64,000 nt of DNA from positions 384,501-448,500 of the forward strand of contig BSBK01000871.1 in the NCBI GenBank assembly GCA_027943335.1. The letters run 5' to 3'. Shown piece after piece: positions 37,592 through 49,954 of the stretch. Both the position numbers and the translations under genes were made by a program. Positions within the stretch are counted from its first letter, which is position 1; each line of letters starts with the position of its first letter. The notes under the pieces are model-generated. The model saw only the letters and a list, made by a program, of their open reading frames with translations. It was not told the DNA's origin and ran no database searches. Source of the DNA: Chamaecyparis obtusa (taxonomy: Eukaryota; Streptophyta; Pinopsida; Cupressales; Cupressaceae).

Positions 37592-37596
37592 CTTAA
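37592..37596. repeat. target-site duplication CTTAA, right copy (outer gypsy)
   Basis: Identical to 24,416-24,420. Confidence 0.9.
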
Positions 37597-39044
37597 TTTA
37601 TTGGATTGTGTGTTATCAGCAACAAAGTTATAATGCTTTGTGGGGATTGTCATTTCCATCCAGAATATTGTATATGTAAGGTGGGCAATATATTTTGATC
37701 TATATATGAAAGTGCTTCAAACAATTTGCAGTTAAATATTTATTATTTTATATTTGGGCATCAAAACTGCTGATAAGAACATATTCAAAGTGGGTTATTG
37801 ATGGTGATATTGATGATGACTTGTCTCCCAAGTGTAACCCGTAGTAGGATTTCAAAATTCATTATATTACTGCACCCCATATTTGTAACTAGAAGGGCAA
37901 AATTGTATCATAGGAATCCCGTGAATTTAAATAAATGATTTTCATCAAATATGGCCTCCAAATAAGCATCTAGTAAATTCCAGCTCTACATTTTGTAAGA
38001 GAATTGAGAATTTTCCTGTTCAGGTGTCCACTGTCATGTATTTTTTTTCCAGGAAGCTAATAATCTGGTCTTTAAAGGATAATTCATCATCATATATTAT
38101 TTTAGAATTTATTTTTTTGCCTCTTGAACTAGATGTATAATTGGTGGGATAATAAACTAAATGGTCTAATGTGCTCAGAAGCCTCATCCCCACTATTGCA
38201 CGTGAATTCTAAGACATTGTTACCATTACCTTCAGAATCATCACTGAACTCTACAGATGTAGAGTCCTCAGAAAATTATATTTATTTTCTTTGTGGAACC
38301 AAGCATATTTGTCATTTGAGTTATTTTATTGTAACGGGAAACAGAAGGGAATTTACTTTTTCTTGGCATAGATAACAATTTTTTTCTATTTAATATACAT
38401 ACTACAATGATGGAATTGATTTATAAATAGTGTTGAGTGATTCCAGAACTATTTATCTATTGTTTCATTCTCTAATGACTAAATATAGGACTTTTTTCTA
38501 ATGAATGACATGACTGAGAATGGTGCGTGATGGCACCTCGGCCTGTAGCAAGTTGTGTGGCATTTTACATGACTATGCATGTGCCCTCTCATTCATTGTT
38601 TTCCATTACTATACATTTTGTAAATCATGTCATGGAAGAAGATATACAAATAGACTATAGTTTTCTTCAGTTTCATTTAGTACAAAGGCAAACATATCGC
38701 ACTCACCAAAACCACCACGCATAATTAAATCAGACCACAATCCTCAAACTAATCATACTTGTAAGTTGTTGTCATTAGCAATCTATTGTATTTTGATATT
38801 TACATTACTCTAAATTAGAGGCAGAGACGTTATTTTGTTTTGCAAGTGATCTGTAACAAAAAGCATGATTGGCAAATTCAGAATGCTCGCGGGGATTTCT
38901 CGTTGAACCACGGATGCCCTCCTATCGATTGAGCTTATAATATCAGGGCAATATGTCTGTTTCTTATGCATTGAATCTCAACACAGCGTAGATTCCATCT
39001 TTTGTAATAAAATTCTAGTCACTTAAATTTTTGGTCTATTTACT
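37597..39044. other. host-like flank right of the gypsy, no firm gene
   Basis: The first 80 bases continue the open frame described at 24.2-24.4 kb up to a GTAAGG donor-like site near 37,677. A plus frame at 38,133-38,375 includes ASSPLLHVNSKTLLPLPSES but shows no family signature. The base composition is less repetitive than in the retroelements. It ends just upstream of the alpha/beta-hydrolase pseudogene, so it may hold that gene's old 5' region. I see no clear promoter. Confidence 0.35.
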
Positions 39045-39361
39045 ATGGCAGACTGCTTAATTTTTGTAGATTTTAGAGACCAATGTTACTCTATATCCTT
39101 TTTTAGCAATGGATTGAAGTTAAAACTTATGGAACTAGGTGATGGAGCCGCAATGCATTGTTGGATTCCCAAAAAGATCATAGATATACTTTCTTTATTG
39201 CCCATGCATGGTCTACGAGCCAATACAATGTAGCAATGGAATGCCTAGATTTGCCCTTTTATGACGTCTACTCCAATATCTATTATCTAGATCTCATATT
39301 TTTTAGAAAGCCTTCTACAACAAGGCGTGAGAGGACAAAAATATTTAAGTGCAATGTGTAA
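39045..39361 (+). pseudogene. first-exon pseudogene of a plant alpha/beta hydrolase
   Basis: An ATG at 39,045 opens a frame with DQCYSISFFSNGLKLKLMEL and GDGAAMHCWIPKK. A one-base frameshift near 39,175 carries the similarity to the next frame (DHRYTFFIAHAWSTSQYNVA, then YYLDLIFFRKPSTTRRERTK), which ends at a stop at 39,361. The pattern 'LGDGTxMHCWxPK ... LIHGFGANAMWQW ... PDLLFFG.S.TTRPERTE' is that of the N-terminal exon of the plant soluble alpha/beta-hydrolase family. The oxyanion-hole HGFG is lost (AHAWST), and the later exons with the Ser and His of the triad are absent from the window. I infer a truncated gene copy or a gene remnant left after repeat invasion. It cannot make an enzyme. 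Confidence 0.7.
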
Positions 39362-40783
39362 TGAAAATGTTACATTTTAGAATGTTCTCTTGGATGCCAT
39401 TTTTTATTCATCTACAAAGTTTTTGATGTCTAGTATTATAAAAAATGGTGATAGATGAAATGTGTTAGTCAATAAATTAAACATAGACATTTCATGAGAT
39501 GAAATTGGCCTCATCTTTCTTTTCTTAAAGGCTATCTTTGAGGGCGGGCAATCTTCAAAATTGTGGTTTTCTATATTTGTTTGTTAGTATTCACTAATGA
39601 GTGTTAGATATCTCATCCCTTTATATCCATAGCAACTTATACACATTGTGTATCCCATCATTTCTTTTATAAAAATAATGATACCGTAACCAATTTATTT
39701 TGCAGCCTGTTTTTAGTGGTAACAAATAGCCATGCCTGTTAGAGCCATGCATGTTTTGCAATCAATTATAAGACAGATGGAATTTGATTCAAGCATTTTA
39801 TAAACCATAGAAATATTGTCAAATCCATACTCTATTTTCTTGTTCTACATTCTTAACTTGAAGTTCATGGTGCTGGGGTAAAGAGAAAAGTATTGTGTTG
39901 GTTTATGTTTCATTTTTATAGGGTATGTGCAGGATCATAGTATGTCAAACTAGGCTCTTAAGTAGTAATGAAAATTTTTTTAAATAGGATTACACAACTT
40001 ACCTAAAAATTTGAATAAGTTATCAATCTTGTATCAAAAATATGTAAGAAGAGAATCTACAGAAAATTGAATCTAGTTCCTACACTACTAGTTATTTTTT
40101 GAGAAAAAATTATTCTATTTGGTAAAAATTTGAAATCTCCATGCAGTAGTACAAAAAATTCAAGAAAAAGATAAGAAGTAGGCAAATGTCTAAATACCTT
40201 AAACACAATCAAATGATAATATTTATTTACAAGATTCATGATATAAGTAGTACAATCATGTCTAGATGTGACACATATTTTTTGTAAATTATTTTTAAGA
40301 AAATAATTAATTGTGATTTTTCTACTACAGCTTTTCCAGAATATAAAAACTCATGTGTTTGACAGTCATAACTTAGTCAAAACTTCATCAAATTAAATTT
40401 TTTTCTTATAGTATGTAAAGCATAGAATGTATGCATACATTTTAGATTTAAAAAAATTAATACCATTTGAAAGTTATAGACGTTTTTTAATTAGCCCATC
40501 AATCAGGACTTTAGACATAATCTAATTAGAAAATAAATAATAATTATTTATATTAAACTCAAAACTTGACAACATTTATATTGGTGGAAAGTTGAGAATC
40601 TCCCTAAGCATCTCTTTTCGTTTCATCAATTTTAGATATTAAAAAAAGCCATCAACTACATGATCGAGTATGGAAATGCAACGAGATCTCATAAACATGT
40701 TTTTGGGGTTGACTTTTCAGGTTTGGCATCCCCAAGCCAAAACACATAGCAATCCTGAGGAAAATCTCTAGGTTGTAGATTTG
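39362..40783. other. AT-rich DNA, nothing recognised
   Basis: No frame with family resemblance on either strand. Confidence 0.5.
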
Positions 40784-40910
<127 letters not shown>

Positions 40911-40999
40911 CAAATCCCCCTACCATTATAAGTTGGCATGTGAATATGTAGATATTTGATATGTGTTGATATCCTCCTCTCACTCTCCCTCTCCCCTTA

Positions 41000-41001
<2 letters not shown>

Positions 41002-41042
<41 letters not shown>
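41002..41042. repeat. (TC)n microsatellite
   Basis: About 20 uninterrupted TC dinucleotides, 95 bp downstream of the (AT)n tract. Confidence 0.95.
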
Positions 41043-41044
<2 letters not shown>

Positions 41045-41529
41045 TAAGAATGAAACTATTAAGGAATTACATGATATATTACATCATGGTTTCATGAATA
41101 TTCTTGATGAGCATGGGATTGTAGCTACATCCATTAAATATACAAAGGAAGATATATAAAATCTTATTAATAAGCATATTACTATGGGAGAAAAGGACAT
41201 TTCAGAAGAAAATGGTTACCATGGTGACATCCAAGGTATTCCAATTGTCAAGGAAAAGAGATAGAGCTGATAATTAATGGGAAAGAGTGGGAAGACATTC
41301 TTATACTAATTATAGAAGTTATAGACAATGAGGAAGAGCTAGGAATGGGAATGTGGAAAATGAATGAAGTAATATATGTGTGTAAGTCCATGTCAGGTGA
41401 GGATGTTGAATACTCACCATCTAATAGTATCTTGAGTAGTGACAAAAGCTCTTGAATGCACAAGTTTCATGGAATTAAGATCAAAGAGAAACTTCTACGC
41501 TTTTCTAGGTTTTTGTGTTCCTTCTATCT
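41043..41529 (+). other. stretch with a short coding-like frame, not recognised
   Basis: Between about 41,230 and 41,455 the plus strand is open with an acidic, helical sequence (IELIINGKEWEDILILIIEV, then NEEELGMGMWKMNEVIYVC). It could be the decayed 5' part of the LINE relic that follows, but I see no signature. Confidence 0.3.
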
Positions 41530-42087
41530 AGTTCTTGTTGCTTCTGCTATCCCACCATGGGGCCTCAAGAGGGGGACCCATCTCAAGTCTCCCTTGTCCC
41601 TCCTAAGATTTCTTAGGATCCTATTCCTTCAAGGCATTCCTCAGGTCCCCTAGGGGAATCTTCTACCCTAAAGGTGTCAAGATCATCTACTTTGACTAGT
41701 TTTGACAAGCCTACTAGCTCTAGGGGTTCCATCCTCTAGTAGGAATATGTGTCCTCCTTTGTGGATAAATTGCTAGGTGTCAACTTTCCCTTGATGAAGA
41801 CTAGTCCTGAGAAGAATTGGTATAGAGCTTCATGTAAGATTACTAGCATGATGTTCTATGTGCTAGATGAGTTACTAAAGGAGACTATCAACGAGTTATA
41901 TTTGTTCTTGGTGGGTAAGTTCCTATATTTTAGGCTTTCTATTGATCAAATTTAAAAGTAGGTTTCTTCTCACTAGGGTCTTAAGTGGGGTCTAAAAAGT
42001 AATATGATGACCAAAAGTATGTTTTTATTTAGTTTTGTGAACAAAGAATACTTATTATATGTCCTTATAAATGGACCTAAATGTATA
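41530..42087 (+). pseudogene. LINE ORF1 fragment (DUF4283-like domain)
   Basis: The plus frame gives a Pro/Ser-rich head (GPQEGDPSQVSLVPPKIS), then FVDKLLGVNFPLMKTSPEKN, then INELYLFLVGKFLYFRLSID followed after stops by KWVSSH and SMFLFSFVNKEYLLYVLING. The order 'LVGKF..FRP.ID..RKWV ... MFLFSF..EEDF..VL..GP' is the DUF4283 domain found at the N-terminus of plant L1-type LINE ORF1 proteins and related nucleic-acid-binding proteins. At least six stops occur. No LINE RT or poly-A tail is seen, so this is an internal remnant. Confidence 0.55.
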
Positions 42088-42791
42088 GGAGTAATTAGAA
42101 AAATATCTTATCATTTTGTAAATCAAGGATTTTTTTAGTGGTGATTATTTGCCAATTGGTGAATATTTCCCGATCGGCATATAGAAATTGGCAAATAAAA
42201 GCTCAATCTACAGGTTGACTGATTCACCCAGATTTTATAAAATACACATTTAGTGGTCAGATTGTTCGCCACTATTTTTATGTAATTTCACTATGGTAGT
42301 CAGGTTCTTTGCCCATATTTCTATTGTGTTTTATTCTTATTCACCACGGATTAAGGAAATGTGTATTTATCAAGGATCTTTATTCGCCAAAGGCCCATCT
42401 TCCCAAGTGAAATTTTTATTTGCACTAGGACCCAATTCGCCATGTATAATACATAATCATGTCCCAAATTCCCGCCCTATTCACCCAGTCAATTATTTGA
42501 AATTATGCAGGGTTCACCAAATATTAGTTGTTATCATAAGCAATTGTTGGCCCCTTCACCAAAATGGATGATGGAGATTATGAGGCAAAATCTGATGGCT
42601 GATATGAAAATAGTTTACTTGTCTATTTAAGAGATATGAGTTTCAATATTGAAATATGCCAGAGAGAAGGAGACTTCAAGAGATTTAGTTGATTCTGAAC
42701 TCACAATTGCGATTGGTAGCAAACAGGAATGACTACGAGTCCGTAGTATATTATTCAAGTAAAATTTTATTGCAGACTTAATTTGTTAGAG
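42088..42791. other. DNA without a recognisable gene
   Basis: Phrases such as TTCGCCA and TTCACCA recur, but no regular repeat or terminus could be defined. It may include the 5' non-coding end of the hAT relic. Confidence 0.4.
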
Positions 42792-45236
42792 ATGTCATAG
42801 TCAAAGTTAAATAGGAAGAGGACTATTGAAGGTGGAGATGTCCAAGAGAGGCCAATGAAATGCAAAAATATATCTTCATACTTTAGTGGGGGCAGACATA
42901 ATAGTGTTGGTCAAAGTGAGGAAGGCACATCATCAGAGGAACCTATACAATTTCAAGGTTCTCAACCTACACAAGAGTCTAATGAACAAATTGGGAAGCC
43001 TAATAAATCTGGTGATGAAGTTGCGGAACCTGATATCTCTGATGAAGATGACCTTGAAGAAAAATTTCAAGTAAATAACCAATACCAGGATGAATCGATC
43101 GACTTCGGTGATGATGATGGTTCAATTGACAGTAACACTAAAGGGAGAGGGAAAAAAAAAAAATTGATTGTCAATGGGAGATGTTGAGGAGATTTAAATT
43201 TGATTGGGCAGAAAAGTATCCATTCATTGAACCCATGGACAATCCAATTGTAGGTGAGCCACTAGTAGAATGTAGATGTACGATTTATAGTTGGAAGTAT
43301 AAAAAGGAAAAGTAGTTGCAACTTAAACTAGACACCATAGACAAACATGTTGGTAAGGTTTATGAAACCTCAACTGTTGATGGAAAGGAAATAAAAGTGG
43401 TAAGATATAAAACAAAGGAGCAATGTCAACATAAAAGGAATGCTGAGGAATATTATTTGTTTCAAAAATTTAAGATGAAGCCTAGTGAAGTTCAAGGTTC
43501 TATTAATGCTATTTTTGCAAAAGCAAGTGAAGTAGAAGAATGTAGAAAAGTTGTTCAATTAAGTAATGTTTTCCATATTTTGAGCAGAGGGCGTCCAATG
43601 ACAGACTATCCAGAAATAAGTGGTTTGTTACACTTTTTGAAAGTTCCTAACTATCCTATCACTCATTGGTCAATAAATAGTGGATGGGAATTGGCAAGTT
43701 GTATTGCCCAGGTTGAAATAGAGGATGTACAAAGAAAAATAAAAGAGTCAACCTTTATCAAGCATTGCCCTTAGATGAAGTTATGGCAATAGATAATATG
43801 TCCTGGGTATGCATGTATGTTTATACTATACAGAATAATGTCTCCCAACCATATCTACTAACTGTTGCAAAATTAAGGGACAATGCGACATCAAAAACTT
43901 TATTTCAATTAGTAAAGAGCCATTTAATTGAATATGGAGGTATGGGTGAATTGAAAATAGCGAAGAAGTTGATTTGTGTTGGAGCGGATGGAGCTTCAAT
44001 AATGAAAGGTCAAAGGAATGGTCTTTGCACAAAGATGCAGGCTTCTTGTTCACCATATGTTGTTGGCATTCATTGTATGGCCCACAGGATGAATCTTGCT
44101 TTTAGAGTTGTGAAGAAGTTTTGTTTAGTAAACAAGGTTGAAGATTTAGTAAGAGAGTTTTACTCATATTTTTTTTGAATTCCAAACATTTTAGGGAATT
44201 TCAACACTTTATTGATGGAATTACCAATGGAAACAAGCTTCTTAAAGATGTTGATACCAGATGGATCTCTTTGGATGGACCAGCGTATCAAGTTTTTTCT
44301 GAATATCAATCTTTGATTGGACTGATGTACGAAAATCAGGACAATACAGAAAATCAGAGATGTAGTGACCTACTTCGGAGGTTAAGAAATATAGAGACAC
44401 TTTTGACTTTAGCATCTCTTCTTCCCATGCTAGAAGAAATGACGTTCATTATGAAAAAAGCCCAGCAAAGAGCCATGTATATTGCAGAATATGCTTACTT
44501 GCATAAAATGTCATGCCAAGCCCTCGATAGTCTGTATCGAAATGACCTTAATTTATCCGATGAAATATTTAATCATTGGTGAAAACTAACAGATTTGGAC
44601 AATCTTGATAATTATTTAAAGATTGTTGAAAATATGGATTTATGTGTTTGTGTAAGGGGATTTCAGATACCAATGTACTAAAGTGCCCTAAAGAAGCAAG
44701 CTACAAGAGTTACAAGGGAAGAGTTTACCAAGATCATCGAGTCTATAGCAGGTAATGCAAGGGACATAGCCTTTAAATTTTTCTCTGAAATAAGATCCTG
44801 ATTCCCATATGAACAACTACTTGAGGCCATGGCAATTGTGTTTCCTCAATATTGGTCCTTCAACTCTAAGGAAGATTATCGTAATAGGCTGATGAATTTG
44901 ATAAAGGAATTTTGCAAATCTGTAGAATTCAATGGAGTGACTATCAATGGAATTTTAGATGAGGGTCTTCTTAGATAGCAATCAGGCACTTTTGTAAAGA
45001 CTATGAAGCATCAATATCAATTAATGCACAACCCACATGAAGAGGGCTCGGCAACAAGGCTTTGGACCAAACTAAAACGGAGCACAATGTTGCGTGAAGA
45101 AATTTCAGAGTTCTTCAAGCTTGCTGATGTATGTCAAACCATGATATTGGGTTTAGTGGAGGATGAGAGAGTTTTTAGTGCTTTGGGCAAGTTGGGTATG
45201 TGCAAGATCATGAGGGGCCAAAAAGTGGCGATGTGA
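42792..45236 (+). pseudogene. hAT-superfamily transposase relic (DUF4371-like)
   Basis: Starts at the ATG 42,792 with a basic N-terminus (stop in codon 3), then an acidic low-complexity region (DISDEDDLEEKFQ). A 12-bp A run near 43,150 accompanies a frame change. A TTF/BED-type zinc-finger remnant follows near 43,250 (GEPLVECRCTIYSWKYKKEK; one Cys replaced by Tyr), then KLDTIDKHVGKVYE. The RNase-H-like core is clear: KLICVGADGASIMKGQRNGL and CSPYVVGIHCMAHRMNLAFR (43,970-44,110), then LKDVDTRWISLDGPAYQVFS. The C-terminal dimerisation part appears as LVEDERVFSALGKLG near 45,150. At least six stops and three frameshifts break the chain, so it is inactive. Terminal inverted repeats and the 8-bp duplication were not found. 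Confidence 0.82.
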
Positions 45237-45444
45237 AAAACATTCACTTTTCACTCGTCCAAAAGCGCATGAAAGTGCTTGTTGACTTTTTAGTAGGCCT
45301 GGGTGTTAGTACACCTAGGAAAACCTACCACCAAAGCATAGGCCTAATCAGGTACCCGATAACTATGGCATAATTCCAAAACCCACGAGCCCTTTTCCTC
45401 ATTTCCTTGCGCGATTTTCTTAAGTTTTTTCTGCAATTTTCAAA

Positions 45445-45475
45445 TACCCGATATATTTTCGGATACCTAATATTA
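45445..45475 (+). repeat. left candidate terminal inverted repeat
   Basis: Aligned with the right copy in inverted orientation, about 22 of 28 positions agree (TACCCGATAT, CGGATACCT). The motif is itself a near-palindrome. A related direct copy (AATCAGGTACCCGAT) stands at 45,346-45,360, so the true end may lie there. Confidence 0.5.
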
Positions 45476-45652
45476 GAAACAACAAATTCAACTCCAAGCA
45501 TATTTGGTAAGTAGTTATTTATATGATTTTTATTAATTTATTTCATTTTCATGCTAAATGTAGCATTTTTTTTTTAAATAGGGTTTTGTATTTATATTTG
45601 TAATAATATATGAAATTAGATTGAAATTTAGATTTTTTTTATTTAATCAGGC

Positions 45653-47896
45653 ATGGCTGACAAAAATGAAGAAAATAACCCTCCCGCACCAAATAACGAT
45701 CCCCAAAACAATCCCCTACTTCAAAACCCTCCATCTTTACAAGATTTGATACAAGAAAATTTGAACACAATACGGGGTTTCCAAAACACATATCAAAATA
45801 TACCTACATTAGGTCCCATGCTTGCCACACTAAATATAATTGTTGGAAACATTGACACACTCATGCAGCAACATAATGCTACTCTTCATTGGCATGATGA
45901 TATGCATGCCCAATTTGATGACGGGCTTGACCATGATGGGATTCCAGCCCTTAATATAAGTAAGGAAGATATAGCCACCCTTTTTTTCGATCCTAAAATA
46001 GGAATACCAGTTGACCCCAAAAAGCCCAAATTATCAATAAAATGGTGCAAAAATGAAGCAATGCGCACAAACTTTTGGGATCGCTGGTGGATGGTTTTTG
46101 ATAAACCACCCCATAGCAATTTGGAGGTCCCATTTTATTTCCTTAAAAAATTGTATGCTGAGTTTGTGCTTGGTCACCATGTTGATTATTGGAGTATGAG
46201 GCCCAACATGGGCGTAGGCAAAGGAGCTCCTCAGACTAGGCCATCTTCCCAGTGTCGAAAGGCCACTACCTTTGTCCCCCCCACTGATGTTGTACCCCCT
46301 CCTCCAGTGCAGCATCCTGATATCATTACAGAGGCTACCTCATAGACTATTAGGGCCATTCATTTACTGAGTGATCAGTTGATCACTTAGACCAGGTTAG
46401 TGTTGCCTCCTTTGGATGCTATTGGCGCATTGACAGCTCGTTGGAGTTCACATGTATGCAAGCCCCATATGTGCATTACATGCAGGCATATGTGCCTCAG
46501 ACCACTTACTGATTCTGATATATATCAGTTTCATTATATTGATGAGGGGGATACAGGAGACGCAGAGCTGCAGAGGCTTGCAAACACCTCATGGAGCATC
46601 TACATCTCATGAGAGTGCTCAGGAGGTGTAGGCAGAGCCATTGACTCCTGTTGATACGGTAAGAGTAAACATTATAAATAAATTTGTCACATGACTTATT
46701 TAATTTAAAAATAATTTTATTTTATTTAGATTATTTTTAATGATTGCATGCACTTATGTATATATATTTTTTCCATTTATGTTTAGTCGATGACACAGGA
46801 GGAGGTGAGACAAGTGGATGAGTCCACACTTTTGGCCATTTCATTTGGCCTTGATGACTATATGATATATTATAAATTTATGTACCCATTAGTTTTTTTT
46901 TATATCATTTGGTGTACATGCTTAAATCTCTATCAATTAGAGGAATAAAATTCATACATTTACTAATATATTATTGTCATCTTATTGTGTTCTTGCAAGC
47001 TACAGCCGATGTTAGTGGGGGGCATGAGGGGGTTCCTTCATCAGGTGTCGACAAAGGAAGGTAGTTAATTGTTTAAGATTAATTATGCATGCATATGTAT
47101 GCCACTTGTGTGTAGTAATAAATATTTTACTTGCACTTTATTGTATAGGGTGTGGCTATCGATGATGTCCCGACACCGGTTTGATAGCATAGGGTTACAA
47201 GCATCTCGATTCAGAGTGATAGCTCGATTGTACATAGACTTTTACATATTGTTATTTGTATTTTTGTAACCAGGTTTTCTATAATGAAGTACATTGATAT
47301 ATAATTGACAATCTTTTTACTCTCATAGGTTACTCCCGACTGTGAGGGAGGGCCCATGAGAATCCTTGTTTCTTTGTTGACCTAGCCCACTATTCCAAAG
47401 GAGGGATCACCAGATGTAAGTTTTAATTTCAGTTCAATCAATTTGTAATTATATTATGCTATCATCCTATTTTGTAGATTTATTACTCTATGTTGCACCA
47501 CTCTACTAATCTCATTACTGCAAATATATATTTATAGGTCAAATTTGGTATTGTTGGCATGGTCCCTTCGCTACCCAGGACTTATGCTAGGACACCTGCT
47601 CGTGGTAGGCGATCAAGAGACCAGGGTACAAATATTTGTGAGTTTCAGTTATAATTTTAATTAAATTGAGTGTTTGAAAAATTATGAATTAGTATATATA
47701 TATATGATATAGATAGATAATGTGTAGATATAATATATATTATATTATACATATAGATATATATATACATATATATATATATACATATAATATACTTATA
47801 TATATATAGACACACACATATTATAATATTATTATATATATACATATATATATTTACTTATATAATACATTATATACATATATTTATATATACATA

Positions 47897-47930
<34 letters not shown>

Positions 47931-47998
47931 CATATCTATATGATATATATATATATTATTATATATACATATATATATATATATATACATATATATAC

Positions 47999-48061
<63 letters not shown>

Positions 48062-48095
48062 ATATATAACATATATATACATATATATAATATAC

Positions 48096-48162
<67 letters not shown>

Positions 48163-48203
48163 GATATATTATATATATATCATACATACATATATATATA
48201 TAT

Positions 48204-48252
<49 letters not shown>

Positions 48253-48279
48253 CATACATACATATATATATATATATGT

Positions 48280-48311
<32 letters not shown>

Positions 48312-48326
48312 ATATCATATATATAT

Positions 48327-48397
<71 letters not shown>

Positions 48398-48536
48398 GTA
48401 TATATTATATATATATGTACAAATCATATAAAGTAAGCAATCTAACTTTGGTTTGAACTCATTTTTTATGCAGGATCAATCAGAGCCCAACACTTCTTCA
48501 AAGAGGCTACATTTTGATGATCCCCCTATAGCATAG
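45653..48536 (+). pseudogene. spliced gene of unknown function in the candidate transposon
   Basis: An ATG at 45,653, about 180 bp inside the left terminus, opens a 230-codon run: a Pro/Asn-rich head (NPPAPNNDPQNNPLLQNPPS), a helical middle and a conserved-looking part with RTNFWDRWWMVFDKPPHSN and YAEFVLGHHVDYWSMRPNM. It ends at a stop at 46,345. Further coding-like pieces with matching splice signals follow: to 46,658 (donor GTAAGA); 46,787 (acceptor TTTAG; SMTQEEVRQVDESTLLAISF); about 47,000-47,060; 47,149-47,179; 47,329-47,415 (donor GTAAGT); 47,538-47,625 (PSLPRTYARTPARGRRSRDQ); and 48,474-48,536 (acceptor TATGCAG; PNTSSKRLHFDDPPIA, stop). A few stops suggest decay. I do not recognise the family. 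The basic, Ser/Pro-rich tail suggests a DNA- or protein-binding partner of the transposase. Confidence 0.45.
47690..48421. repeat. (TA)n/(ATAC)n low-complexity tract in the last intron
   Basis: About 730 bp of nearly pure TATA with interspersed TACA, between a donor at 47,626 and an acceptor ending at 48,473. Frames of repeated Tyr/Ile across it are artefacts. Confidence 0.9.
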
Positions 48537-48879
48537 GATGCAGTTTTAGTTTTGTGGTCATTTAGAGATGACACTTGACACATTTTGAGATGGCATATAT
48601 GCCACATTGTACACCTTAAAACATTGATTTTGTAGACATTTTGAAATGGCATGTGCCATATTTGTATATGGACATACTTTTGATACATTTGATACATATA
48701 TAGAACATGTTCATTTATATGGTTATATTTGCATCATCTTTTTGTATATACATATTTATTATTCATGTTTATGGAATTGAATGGTGAAGTTATATCTTGA
48801 CTATGATTATCATTATGATTTAAATTATATCTTGTTGAAGTTACATTTGTTTTTCTTTACTCTAGAATACCCTGTTCAT

Positions 48880-48907
48880 GGAGCTTATTATGTTTGAGGT
48901 TTAACTT
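48880..48907. repeat. 28-bp direct repeat, left copy
   Basis: The sequence starting GGAGCTTATTATGTTTGAGG is identical over 28 bp to 54,309-54,336. The bases outside differ. The pair bounds the 5.4-kb segment that separates the two transposon genes. Confidence 0.85.
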
Positions 48908-49954
48908 CTTGTTGGTGAACAAATTTGTCTTCCAAAGAAACGCTTACAAAATGACCCTTAAAGCCCAAACAAAAAGACTCAACCAACACCAACAGTTGGG
49001 TCACTTCGCTATTGAGTTGCGTAAGCACCCTCTGAATTATCCTGGTACAGCTCCTTGTGTAGGATTTACAATGAATCAACTAAACTATAAATGATAATGC
49101 TTTTAACCTAAAAGAAATAAATGCTTACAAACATCTATTCGTAAACATGAGATAGACATGAAGGGACTAATTTACTGAAAAGAAAAGGACAGTAAACGCT
49201 ACAAATTTCATTTGCCTAAACAATGCATTACAAAAAGAAACTAAGAGAGAAAGATGAATGGTTCTTTCCAAATACTTGAAAAACTATAGCACAAAGTCCA
49301 CAGATGATCATGATGATGATCAAACGTAACAGATACACATTCAAAAGAAACCAATATCATTCAAAGATGAATATCAATCAGAAAGTGAGCATCTAAAATC
49401 AAAGTTTTAATATGCTGACATATCCTTCTTTGAACACAGCAAAACAACAAAGATTCTACTATTCCTGTACATTAATCATTATCTAAAAATAAAATCCCTC
49501 TTTCCCTGCATTACAATAAAAATCCTAATCTATCCATCCCCTGGCACAAAGTCTCTCGGGTCAGGCAAAATCCAAAACCCCCAAAATCTCCTCTACGAGC
49601 CTTATTATTTTCCCCTTTTGGTCAGTTTCTTTCCTGTTATAATAACTAATTCTTGAGGACATGTCTATCCACATCTTCTTTCTCAAATACATTAAAGTCT
49701 CCCTTTGTGTGAGTGCCTTAGTAATATTTTGTTATGAAAGTCCATGTTACTTGGCGCTCTACATCTTTCAAAATGGATCTATTTCTATAGAATAGTGCCA
49801 TCTGGATCTTATTGCAACACAAGTGTTAATGCCTCTGTGTTTTGATTGGACACTTGGTTGCTATAACTAGAGCATGTCATTTATGGCTCTCCACACACAT
49901 ACCGCTTCATGCAAGTGACACCAAGAAACATTTTGTCGAATCCATCATACATAT
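48908..49954. other. left part of the cargo segment, no recognised gene
   Basis: Open frames on both strands at 48,888-49,094 lack family resemblance. Around 49.5-49.7 kb the minus strand has short coding-like pieces with many stops. Nothing can be named. Confidence 0.4.

Noticed and set aside
45292..45340. hAT terminal inverted repeat at TAGGCCTGGGTGTTAGTAC
   Set aside because: No matching inverted copy was found upstream of 42.8 kb and no 8-bp duplication.
47657..48286. Long minus-strand frames made of Tyr/Ile/Met repeats
   Set aside because: They translate the (TA)n/(ATAC)n tract and have no independent support.
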